The position numbers were made by a program, and so were the translations under genes. From the NCBI GenBank assembly GCA_028822475.1, contig JAPKDT010000089.1:1-8190 (forward strand): a stretch of DNA of 8,190 bases, given 5' to 3'. The notes under the pieces were generated by a model. That model worked only from the letters and a program-made list of their open reading frames with translations. It made no database searches and was not told the origin of the DNA. Numbering within the stretch: the stretch's first letter is position 1; the number at the start of each line of letters is the position of its first letter. This DNA is from SAR324 cluster bacterium. Lineage in GTDB: Bacteria; SAR324; NAC60-12. Shown one piece after another: positions 1-7,200 of the stretch.

Positions 1-184
1 CTGCTATTTTTTTGTTAGCGAATAATAATATTTAAAATGAGTATCTTCCGGATTATCAGTTATGATGCCCAGAATTATAATGTAGAAGAATCATGATTTG
101 AAACTACTGTGACTTCCAAAACTTTTGGATGTTCCTCTAATTAGTAACGTCGAAGCATTGAATTACATGATCAAGTATAAACTC
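1..184. other. Left-edge non-coding stretch
   Basis: I find no supportable gene here. All three forward frames entering from the left edge hit stops within the first few dozen bases, and the longest ATG-initiated reading on the plus strand (from 37) is only 19 codons. This stretch is downstream of the leftward operon, so a terminator would be expected. The best dyad is TCCAAAACTTTTGGA at 115-129, a perfect 7-base inverted repeat around one central base. On the minus strand it is not followed by a T-run, so it is not a convincing intrinsic terminator. Confidence 0.5.
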
Positions 185-841
185 TCAGAAAGAATAATAG
201 AGACCGATAAATGAAGCCGTACCACCGAGTGATAGTGGTTTATCTTCTGTTGCTACGTTTATATCAGCCGAGATGTATTGCTGAGTAAGAACGATACCCA
301 TTTCATTGAAAGGTATACGGACACCTAACTTGTAAAAAAAAGGATCGTCAACCTGTCCGAAAACTGTTCCATTAGTCGTAGTACTGCCTGTAATTAGTTG
401 TTCCTGTACTTTTGCAGAATAATTACCTGTACCAAAACCGATGAACGGGAACCAGTAATCTCCCCGATAATAAAAATTCAAACCATACAGTAGGCCGACT
501 GCAGAAAGGTTGACCAAAGAACTGTCATTTTTAAAACTGTATGATTTACTGTAGCTGTGTACTTCTAGACCAAACCCACTGGCGAAAGATCCGTTTGTCT
601 TGTAAAAGTCAAATGATAGAACTTTTGGACTAACATCTCGACTTTCTTTCAAGGCTCCATGTTTTTCTACCAGAGTTGATAAGTATGAATCCATGCTACC
701 CACTACCGGAGCAGGACTTCCGGTATCCTGATTTCCGTATTGAAGAGCAAAGTAATACACTATTTCCTCCTTGCTCCAAGCTGTAAATGTAAAGAAAAAC
801 AGGTATGCGGCAGTCAGTAATAGTTTTGAATATAATCTCAC
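185..841 (-). CDS. Small predicted outer-membrane beta-barrel protein with signal peptide
   Basis: Predicted exported protein of about 218 residues; no specific family recognised. The N-terminus (MRLYSKLLLTAAYLFFFTFTAWS) is basic then strongly hydrophobic, a Sec signal peptide with probable cleavage near residue 23 before KEE. The mature part has alternating polar/aromatic stretches rich in Gly, Tyr and Phe (for example GFGLEVHSYSKSYSF and GLNFYYRGDYWFPFIGFG) and ends in YYSF. A terminal Phe is typical of proteins inserted by the BAM complex. The size fits a small 8-stranded barrel of the OmpX/OmpW/OprF-N type, but this is inference from pattern. I chose the GTG at 841-839 because it overlaps the upstream stop as GTGA, lies 7 bases after a G-rich TGGGGG stretch, and puts the signal peptide at the very N-terminus. 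A TTG at 862 would add seven unlikely residues (MGNGGSL). It probably acts in the same envelope function as its upstream partner through translational coupling. Confidence 0.75.
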   Translation of the reverse strand: MRLYSKLLLTAAYLFFFTFTAWSKEEIVYYFALQYGNQDTGSPAPVVGSMDSYLSTLVEKHGALKESRDVSPKVLSFDFYKTNGSFASGFGLEVHSYSKSYSFKNDSSLVNLSAVGLLYGLNFYYRGDYWFPFIGFGTGNYSAKVQEQLITGSTTTNGTVFGQVDDPFFYKLGVRIPFNEMGIVLTQQYISADINVATEDKPLSLGGTASFIGLYYSF

Positions 842-1989
842 CAATGAACCCCCATTTCCCAAAATAAGACAAAATCAGTTTCGTTGCCAAAATTGTTGTA
901 ATCCTGCACAAATCCGGTTTCCCAAAAGATTGAGCCTGACATGAATTTATAACCAAATGCGGAAACGCTGCTTGGAACGCTCAAGTTAGAATTTCGCTGT
1001 TCCTGGGTTTCTCCCCACTGGTCTGTAGAGCGAGAGTTTGCTCCAGTAGTTGGGTAAATACTACTTTGTGAAACAGTTTGAAAAACAAAAGAATCTTCTT
1101 CAGAAAAGCGATATTCCATTGACATGAAGCGATGGATCAGAGTAGATGCAAATCCTAAGTTATTGCCGATTCTAGTTTTTCCCTCACCAAAATATACAAT
1201 CCAGTTATCGAAACCTTTTGAAAGAATAAAATAATGTCCCCAGTCAACACCGCCGCTGCGAATTAATTGTTGTTCGCCACCACGGTCAGTATTTGCGAAT
1301 TTGTAACTTAGTTTTAGGCTTGCAGCTGGCATAACCTTGTTGCCTGCAGACAAGTTCCATTTGAGATCCATACTTGGTTCCCCTCTGACGTTGTTGATCT
1401 GCTCTGTACTCGCAAAGATAAATTGCCCATCCTTTACCACATAATAGTCATATTGGTTGCGCTCAGACAAGGCACGGTAGGCACCGCCTTTTTTGAAATT
1501 TGAAATACCGAGCATGCTGTGTACACTTTCGATGCTACTATCCATGGTCCCGCCGTCAAATGATACAAACGGTAATTCAAGTTTGAATTCTAATGAATCA
1601 GATAACCCATAGCGGTACTTGATTTTTTGGCGTTTGCTTTCCGCATCCAAATACAGACTGAAACCTTTGACTGTATTACCGTCTTTATCCAAAAAGTCTG
1701 TTAAAGTTAAGCCCCTTGCCACTTCAGTTTTTGTGATTTGTCCTGTTGGGCCCTGTGTGTTGACAAATGTATTTGCGATCTCCATCCCAAAAGACAATCT
1801 CGATTCTCCATCTTTTAAGGTCAAAGTATTTTCAGGATACATTGCGAGGAAAGGTTGATTTACTAAATATTGAGGACGAATTTCAAGGGGTCCCAGACCA
1901 AAATTTTCTCCGCTGGCAAGCACAGATTTTTCTCCTGTGAAAAAAATCTGAAGAACTGCTAAAATAACTAATAAGCCTTTTATTTTCAT
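838..1989 (-). CDS. DUF3187-like outer membrane protein
   Basis: Predicted outer-membrane protein of 383 residues and unknown biochemical role. A signal peptide (MKIKGLLVILAVLQIFFTG...) probably ends at VLA/S, residues 25/26. The mature N-terminus has GPLEIRPQYLVNQPFLAMYP. Further on come YRYGLSDSLEFKLELPFVSFDGG (about residues 125-147) and an SSIESVHSMLGI stretch. I recognise this order as that of the DUF3187 family: a GPL-x-[IV]R start, a 'GL.D.LE..LELPF' segment, and an acidic loop with a conserved His. The chain ends in FVLFWEMGVHW, an alternating strand with a terminal aromatic residue, as expected for a BAM-assembled barrel. The family assignment is from memory of motifs, without a profile search. 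The ATG at 1989 is preceded by only a weak AGG three bases upstream. It is the first gene of a two-gene leftward operon and diverges from the membrane methyltransferase gene. No truncation or frameshift is visible. Confidence 0.75.
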   Translation of the reverse strand: MKIKGLLVILAVLQIFFTGEKSVLASGENFGLGPLEIRPQYLVNQPFLAMYPENTLTLKDGESRLSFGMEIANTFVNTQGPTGQITKTEVARGLTLTDFLDKDGNTVKGFSLYLDAESKRQKIKYRYGLSDSLEFKLELPFVSFDGGTMDSSIESVHSMLGISNFKKGGAYRALSERNQYDYYVVKDGQFIFASTEQINNVRGEPSMDLKWNLSAGNKVMPAASLKLSYKFANTDRGGEQQLIRSGGVDWGHYFILSKGFDNWIVYFGEGKTRIGNNLGFASTLIHRFMSMEYRFSEEDSFVFQTVSQSSIYPTTGANSRSTDQWGETQEQRNSNLSVPSSVSAFGYKFMSGSIFWETGFVQDYNNFGNETDFVLFWEMGVHW

Positions 1990-2022
1990 AGACCTGAACT
2001 GAGAACTAATATACGTCCGGCT

Positions 2023-2051
2023 GGTATAAAATTTGGGAACATACCCAGCAA
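2023..2051 (-). promoter_or_regulatory. Putative sigma70-like promoter for the leftward operon
   Basis: On the minus strand, TTGCTG (2051-2046) is followed after exactly 17 bases by TATACC (2028-2023). This predicts a transcript starting near 2016, with a leader of roughly 27 bases before the ATG at 1989. Spacing is ideal and each hexamer matches the consensus at four of six positions. In AT-rich DNA such matches also occur by chance, so this is a candidate only. Confidence 0.4.
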
Positions 2052-2081
2052 AATTGAATCCAAGAGTTATGCCTTTTACCT

Positions 2082-2100
2082 TGTGAAAAAATTTGTCACA
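2082..2100. promoter_or_regulatory. Possible operator: TGTGA-N9-TCACA inverted repeat
   Basis: The sequence TGTGAAAAAATTTGTCACA is a dyad centred on 2091 in which eight of nine base pairs match. Outer TTAC (2076-2079) and GTAA (2101-2104) extend it with a two-base offset. It sits about 30 bases upstream of the proposed leftward -35. The half-sites resemble those of CRP/FNR-type regulators, but the nine-base spacer differs from the six bases between the classic CRP TGTGA/TCACA arms. No T-run follows on either strand, so a terminator is unlikely. Confidence 0.35.
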
Positions 2101-2265
2101 GTAATAGCTATGAATTTAATTATTTTTGGTGCCGTGCAGGTCTGTTGATGGAAGTTCTTCGACAGTAGTTTTTTCTAGAAGAATCATTGTATTACGAACT
2201 ATTTGTTTCCGGAAAAGTCGTTTGTTAGAGGGTCCTGATTTACATAAACAATCTTAAAAAAAATT

Positions 2266-2272
2266 AGAGGAG
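2266..2272 (+). promoter_or_regulatory. Strong Shine-Dalgarno for the methyltransferase gene
   Basis: AGAGGAG lies seven bases upstream of the ATG at 2280. It is by far the best ribosome binding site in the window and fixes the start of the downstream reading frame. Confidence 0.85.
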
Positions 2273-2279
2273 TTATTAC

Positions 2280-3020
2280 ATGAAGCTTGAAAAAAAACTT
2301 GTTTCCACTGGTTACTGGCTGTTTCGCTGGCGGAGTTATTTTCCAATTATCATAATTTTGATTTTCATTCCTGCAATGGCGGAATACGAATATGTAGGAG
2401 GTGATCGTGCGATGACTACAACTTGGGGGCTTTTTAGTCTGTTTGTCGGTTTGCTAGGTTTGTTTTCCAGAATTCTGGTTGTTGGACACACACCGCAAAA
2501 CACGTCAGGAAGAAATACAAGGGAGCAAATTGCCGAAGTTTTGAATACAACCGGCTGGTATTCTGTGGTTAGGCATCCTCTGTATTTAGGAAATTACCTG
2601 ATGGGACTTGGGATCGCACTATTTCCTTTTGTCTGGTGGGTGCCGATTATTTATACTTTGTCATTTGCTCTTTATTACGAAAGGATCATGGTCGCCGAAG
2701 AAGATTTTCTCAGGGATAAATTTGGAGAAGACTTTGAAAAATGGTCTGAAGCCACTCCTGGTTTCTTTCCGGCGCTTTCTAAATGGGACAGTCCTACACT
2801 GGAATTTTCCTTCAAAAATATTTTACGCCGAGAATATTCCAGCCTCTTCGCTCTCGTACTCTGTTTTTCAATTCTTGATCTGGTAGGCAACTTTTTGGTT
2901 GAACGGAGAATTTATCTTGTACCTGTGTGGAACAATCTCTTCTGGATAACTCTTGTAGCATATTTAATTTTGAGAACCCTAAAGCGGCATACAACAATGC
3001 TGGATGTTAAAGGTAGGTAA
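2280..3020 (+). CDS. Integral-membrane methyltransferase, ICMT/PEMT superfamily (possibly lipid A phosphate type)
   Basis: Predicted S-adenosylmethionine-dependent methyltransferase of 246 residues, embedded in the inner membrane. Hydrophobic segments lie at about residues 20-34, 48-69, 102-133, 187-205 and 213-232. The signature of the isoprenylcysteine carboxyl/phospholipid methyltransferase superfamily is clear. LNTTGWYSVVRHPLYLGNY (88-106) contains the SAM-binding RHP at 98-100. It is followed by YYERIMVAEEDFLRDKFGEDFEKW (132-155) with the conserved EE at 140-141 and the 'FG..F..W...TPGFFP' ending. The preceding stretch TPQNTSGRNT (71-80) plus LNTTG looks like bacterial members annotated as lipid A 1-phosphate methyltransferases (LmtA of Leptospira). 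I infer a lipid or lipid A phosphate substrate on that basis only. Other small lipophilic substrates are possible. It is the first gene rightward, with a strong ribosome binding site, and probably shares a transcript with the triple-HTH gene 46 bases downstream. Confidence 0.85.
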   Translation: MKLEKKLVSTGYWLFRWRSYFPIIIILIFIPAMAEYEYVGGDRAMTTTWGLFSLFVGLLGLFSRILVVGHTPQNTSGRNTREQIAEVLNTTGWYSVVRHPLYLGNYLMGLGIALFPFVWWVPIIYTLSFALYYERIMVAEEDFLRDKFGEDFEKWSEATPGFFPALSKWDSPTLEFSFKNILRREYSSLFALVLCFSILDLVGNFLVERRIYLVPVWNNLFWITLVAYLILRTLKRHTTMLDVKGR

Positions 3021-3066
3021 TTACCAACTTTTAATTAAATCACAGGATTTTAATTCCACAGCGAAA

Positions 3067-4056
3067 ATGTCCAAACTGAACGAAAAGATACTCGAGTTCC
3101 GCGATGACATCGGCCAAAGCATTGAAGGTCTGGCCTTGCTGATGCAGATGGATCCGGAAGAGTATGCTCGATTGGAGAAAGACTGGATCCCCCCGGATGA
3201 CATTCTACAACGGCTTTGTGCTTTGTTTGAGTGGAATTATCAGGAAATCAAACGACTTGCAGACAATACTCCCTCCGCGAGAAGCAGCAAAACTATCCCG
3301 CCAAATCAGCAGTCTTCTTCAGTAGATAATAAATCTGCTGAGTCTGCGCTGACACCTTTAGCAAAAATTATCAAGGATGCACGAGAGGCTGTTAAACAGG
3401 ATGCACTGGGTATTGCGACTTTAATGGGCATCTCTGTAGATTACTATCAGGAGTTCGAAAAAGGTGTTATCCCACCTGACGAATTGTTGCGAAAATTATG
3501 CTCGCTGTTTGGATGGAATTACAAACAAATCCTGCAAAAAATAAACTCCCAGAGTTCAGTTCTACTCGGCAACAGGCAACCGCTGCTTCATGCCAGAGAA
3601 ATTCAGGCACGTTTGCCAAAGCAGGAAGCTCTTATAATTCCCGATGTGCCTCCTCCGGTTCCACTGCATGAACAAATACTACAGGCGAGAATAAATGTAG
3701 ATCAAAATGTGGCAGGAATTTCCCTTTTACTACAAATTAGTCCTGAATTATATGAAGAGATTGAATCAGGAACTGTAAATCCTGATCCAGATTTGCTGAA
3801 ACGTATCTCTTCTCTTTTCGGTTGGAATTATCATGAATTGCTAACCCGTGAAAAGAGTTCGCACTTTAGCCAACTCCTGCCTGCAATCACTTCTCTCGAT
3901 TCTGCAGACTCCTCCATAACAGAAATTAAACTCAGAAAAGTTCTACAAGAAATTTCTATAAACTGGCAAAAAATCACTAAAGAGCAACAACAGACACTAT
4001 TGGCTCAATTGGAGTTTCTCAGTGGTTCAATGGAAAACATGGATCTTGAAAACTAA
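3067..4056 (+). CDS. Triple tandem XRE-like helix-turn-helix protein
   Basis: Protein of 329 residues from the chosen start, mostly three copies of a unit of about 62 residues resembling the XRE/Cro HTH fold. Residue numbers here count from the upstream ATG at 3004. Units lie at 25-86, 119-180 and 221-283. Linkers are Ser/Gln-rich (88-118) and partly Pro-rich (IIPDVPPPVP, 211-220). Each unit keeps R9, Q14, G18, L22, Y30, E34 and P40 (unit numbering), then an LF-x-WNY motif. The Gln and Glu match conserved XRE positions ('R...g.sq' and 'iE.G...P'). A helical C-terminal tail (about 305-340) holds INWQKITKEQQQTLLAQLEFL. No signal peptide or membrane segment, so it is cytoplasmic. I prefer the ATG at 3067 because the sequence before it is AT-rich and unlike the units. 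The ATG at 3004 would add 21 residues and overlap the methyltransferase gene by 17 bases. Neither start has a good ribosome binding site. Target and function are unknown; a regulatory or scaffold role is inferred. Confidence 0.8.
   Translation: MSKLNEKILEFRDDIGQSIEGLALLMQMDPEEYARLEKDWIPPDDILQRLCALFEWNYQEIKRLADNTPSARSSKTIPPNQQSSSVDNKSAESALTPLAKIIKDAREAVKQDALGIATLMGISVDYYQEFEKGVIPPDELLRKLCSLFGWNYKQILQKINSQSSVLLGNRQPLLHAREIQARLPKQEALIIPDVPPPVPLHEQILQARINVDQNVAGISLLLQISPELYEEIESGTVNPDPDLLKRISSLFGWNYHELLTREKSSHFSQLLPAITSLDSADSSITEIKLRKVLQEISINWQKITKEQQQTLLAQLEFLSGSMENMDLEN
3076..3852 (+). repeat. Three degenerate in-frame repeats encoding HTH-like units
   Basis: The units are encoded at 3076-3261, 3358-3543 and 3664-3852. 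Units 1 and 2 align without gaps over 62 residues. Unit 3 needs one inserted residue (VNPDPDLL against IPPDELL). Similarity is clear in protein but weak in DNA, apart from short stretches around the tggaattat/tggaattac codons for WNY. This points to old internal duplications followed by divergence. Confidence 0.8.
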
Positions 4057-4063
4057 GAAGACG

Positions 4064-4092
4064 TTGACTTCCTATCAGTGGCTTGTTAATAT
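4064..4092 (+). promoter_or_regulatory. Putative sigma70-like promoter for the 5-oxoprolinase gene
   Basis: TTGACT (4064-4069, five of six consensus bases) is followed after 17 bases by TAATAT (4087-4092, four of six). This would start a transcript near 4099 and give an unusually long leader of about 130 bases. It begins just after the triple-HTH stop codon, so it would let 5-oxoprolinase be transcribed independently of the upstream genes. Confidence 0.4.
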
Positions 4093-4230
4093 CTCCTTAA
4101 TATCAAAGAGTTATCTTAACGGTGTAGAAACTAGTTAAATTTTCAACCGAATTTTCATAACAAGGGGAACACCTGCCCAGTCTGATGGTCAAGTAAATAT
4201 ATTTTGCTAACAGGTTTTTTTAATTAAATT

Positions 4231-7200
4231 ATGGCTAATTCTTCATTCCGTTTTTCCATTGACCGCGGCGGTACATTCACCGATGTTTATGCGGAGGTTC
4301 CTGGTGAGTCCGGATTCAGGGTGGTGAAATTACTTTCCGAAGATCCACAGAATTATCCGGATGCGCCTCGTGAAGGTATCCGCCGAATTCTGGAAGCGGT
4401 GACCGGTGAGACTTTCCCAAAAGACAGTTTTTCTGCGGATAAGATTGAGTGGATTAGGATGGGAACTACTGTCGCCACCAATGCTCTTCTGGAACGTAAA
4501 GGCGCGAAAACAGTTCTGCTTACGACTAAAGGTTTCCGGGATTTGCTGCAGATAGGAAATCAAAGCCGTCCTAAAATATTTGATCTGGAAATCAGCAAAC
4601 TTGATTTGCTTTATGAAGAAGTGGTTGAGGTTGATGAACGTGTGCGTATTGTCAGGAATGAGGAAAAAGACTCACTGGGTAGCGTATTAGAAATTGTAAA
4701 AGGCACAACCGGAGAAAAGTTTGCTGTTTTGGCAAAACCGGATTTGGGGGTTGTGCGTCAAGAACTGGAAACAATTTTTGAAAAAGGCATTCGCGCTCTG
4801 GCAGTGGTTTTTCTGCATGCTTACGCATTTCCGGAACATGAACGCCAAATAGGTCAGATTGCACGTGAAATCGGTTTTGAGCAAATTTCACTGTCGCATG
4901 AAGTTATGCCGATGGTCAAAATGGTGGCGCGTGGTGACACCACCACCGTAGACGCTTACCTCACCCCGCACATCCGAAATTATCTGCAAAGTTTCCGTTC
5001 CGGATTTTCCGATAATTTGGAAAACTCCCAGTTGCTTTTCATGCAGTCTGACGGAGGTTTGACCGATTCCGCAAACTTTAAGGGCAGCAATGCCATTTTG
5101 TCTGGACCAGCCGGAGGAGTCGTAGGTTATGCCATGACCACTGAGTCAGGACAACCCGTCATTGGTTTTGACATGGGCGGAACCTCGACTGATGTTTCAC
5201 GTTACGGTAAGGATTACGAATTGGTGCATGAAACGGAAACCGCCGGGGTACGCATCCAGGCTCCGCAAATGCACATCAAGACAGTCGCGGCCGGAGGAGG
5301 TTCCCGCTTGTTTTTTCGGAACGGCTTGTTCGAAGTTGGTCCGGAATCCGCGGGCGCGCATCCAGGACCGGTCTGTTACAGGAAGGATGGATATTTGGCG
5401 GTCACTGACGCTAACTTGGTGCTGGGGCGCTTGCATCCGGAATATTTTCCTAAAATTTTTGGACCAAACGAAAATGAAGCACTCGATCTTGAAGCCTCCA
5501 GGAAGGCTTTTGAAAAAATAACGGCCGAAATCAATGCATATTCCAAAGTTCGGGAACAGCAGGAAATGACACTTGAAGAAGTTGCCCTTGGTTTTTTAAG
5601 GGTTGCCAACGAAGTTATGGTACGTCCCATCCGTGAAATATCTGTGATGCGCGGTTATGACATCAAAGAACACGCCCTGGCCTGTTTCGGAGGTGCGGGC
5701 GGGCAACACGCTTGCGCAATTGCTCGCGAGTTAGGCATTTCCAAAATATATATTCACCGTTTTGCCGGCATTCTATCTGCTTACGGTATGGGACTCGCGG
5801 ACATTGTAGTTGAAAAACAAGAACCTTCCGCGTTTGTGCTGCCGGAAAATATAGAGGATGAGGTTTTCAAGAAACTCTTAAATAATCTCGAAAAATTATC
5901 GGCGGACGTAAAAACAGAATTACTTTCCCAGGGCTACAAAACTGAACAAATTGAAATCAAGCGTTATCTTAACTTGCGTTATCAAGGCACAGACACAGCC
6001 TTAATGATTCCGGAAGCGGACTCAGTTTTAAATTACGACACAGGAATTGCGAATTGTGAGTTAGGTATTTCAGAATCAAGTCCAGAACTGCAGAAAAATA
6101 CCGTGAAAGTTCCGGATTTTGTCAGCACTTTTAGGGAAACCTATCGGCGGGAATTTGGTTTCGAGTTGACGGGACGTGAGATCATTGTGGACGATCTGCG
6201 TGTACGGGCAGTCGCAAAATCTCCTGGACTGCAAAAATTTACACTGGCTGTAAACTCCAAAACTCCGCAGGCGGAAGACCGTACAAGTTGTTATTTTATG
6301 GATGGAAGTTCTGCAAAAGGCGGTTGGCAGGAAACTCCGATTTACCGTCTGGAAAATTTGGGCGCTGGACAACGCCTGCAGGGACCGGCAATAGTGATGC
6401 AGAATACTTCAACGATTCTGTTGGAACCCGGATGTTCTGCAGAAATTACTACATACGGTGATGTGGCTTTGAACGTTGAAACAAAATCCTTCAGGGAAAT
6501 CGGCACTCAGGCGGATCCGGTTCAGGTGTCTATTTTCGGCAACCTTTTTATGTCAATTGCCGAGCAAATGGGGCGCACCCTGCAGCGTACCGCAATTTCC
6601 ACTAACATCAAGGAACGTCTCGATTTTTCCTGCGCCATTTTTGATGAAACAGGAGGATTGGTGGCCAACGCACCGCATCAGCCGGTGCATCTTGGAGCAA
6701 TGAGTTCGGCCGTCAGGCAACAGATTAAACTTCAGGGAAAAGCTCTGAAGGAGGGTGATGTTCTGCTGACCAACCATCCTATTGCCGGAGGAAGTCATCT
6801 TCCGGATATCACCGTCATTACTCCGGTTTGGAAAAACGGAAAAGCAATTTTTTACATTGCTAGCCGTGGGCATCATGCTGATATTGGCGGAATATCTCCA
6901 GGCTCGATGCCTCCTTTTTCGCGTACACTCAAAGAAGAAGGAGCGTGCATCAAAACTTTCAAGCTTGTTGAAAACGGTATTTTCAATGAAACAGGAATCA
7001 CGGAATTGCTGCAGGCTCCCGGAAAGATAGAGCGCAAACTCGGAGAACCTGCGATCAGCGGTACACGTTTACTTTCTGACAATCTCTCTGATCTAAAAGC
7101 GCAGGTCGCGGCCAATCAACGCGGGGTAGATTTATTGCTGGAACTGGTAGAACATTTCACCCTTGAAACTGCTCCAGGCTTACCAGTTGTGCAGGCGTAC

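Larger units (their letters stand above)
1990..2279. other. Divergent intergenic regulatory region
   Basis: About 290 AT-rich bases separate the leftward envelope operon from the rightward methyltransferase gene. It holds a reasonable leftward promoter (2023-2051), a 19-base inverted repeat (2082-2100) and a good rightward ribosome binding site (2266-2272). It also holds the palindrome TTCTAGAA (2173-2180) with flanking TTCTTC/GAAGAA arms at 2155-2160 and 2178-2183. I could not pick a convincing rightward promoter. The best pair, TTGTTA (2222-2227) with TAAACA (2245-2250) at 17 bases, has a poor -10. I see no open reading frame of note inside. Confidence 0.6.

Noticed and set aside
115..129. 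TCCAAAACTTTTGGA dyad as a terminator of the leftward operon
   Set aside because: The paired arms leave almost no loop and no T-run follows on the minus strand, so it does not meet the usual form of an intrinsic terminator.
696..956. 86-codon minus-strand reading frame between the two outer-membrane genes
   Set aside because: It overlaps both better-supported genes in another frame, has no signal peptide or motif, and lacks a sensible start.
1619..1858. 79-codon plus-strand frame inside the DUF3187-like gene
   Set aside because: Antisense shadow of a gene with a clear signal peptide and barrel features; the translation has no recognisable domain.
2082..2100. Calling the dyad a CRP binding site
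   Set aside because: The TGTGA and TCACA arms are nine bases apart instead of the six expected, so naming the regulator would be unsupported.
2608..2997. Several 60-90 codon frames on both strands inside the methyltransferase gene
   Set aside because: All lie within the motif-bearing methyltransferase frame and show no features of their own.
3016..3025. Perfect palindrome GGTAATTACC at the end of the methyltransferase gene
   Set aside because: Only ten bases, overlaps the stop codon, has no T-run, and could easily arise by chance in AT-rich sequence.
5162..5521. 119-codon plus-strand frame inside the 5-oxoprolinase gene
   Set aside because: It overlaps the conserved FDMGGTSTD and AAGGGSRLF region, whose real frame is beyond doubt; it is a frame-shifted shadow.
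6553..6876. 107-codon minus-strand frame opposite the HyuB half
   Set aside because: Antisense to the strongly conserved STNIKERLDFSC to SHLPD region; no start signal or domain.
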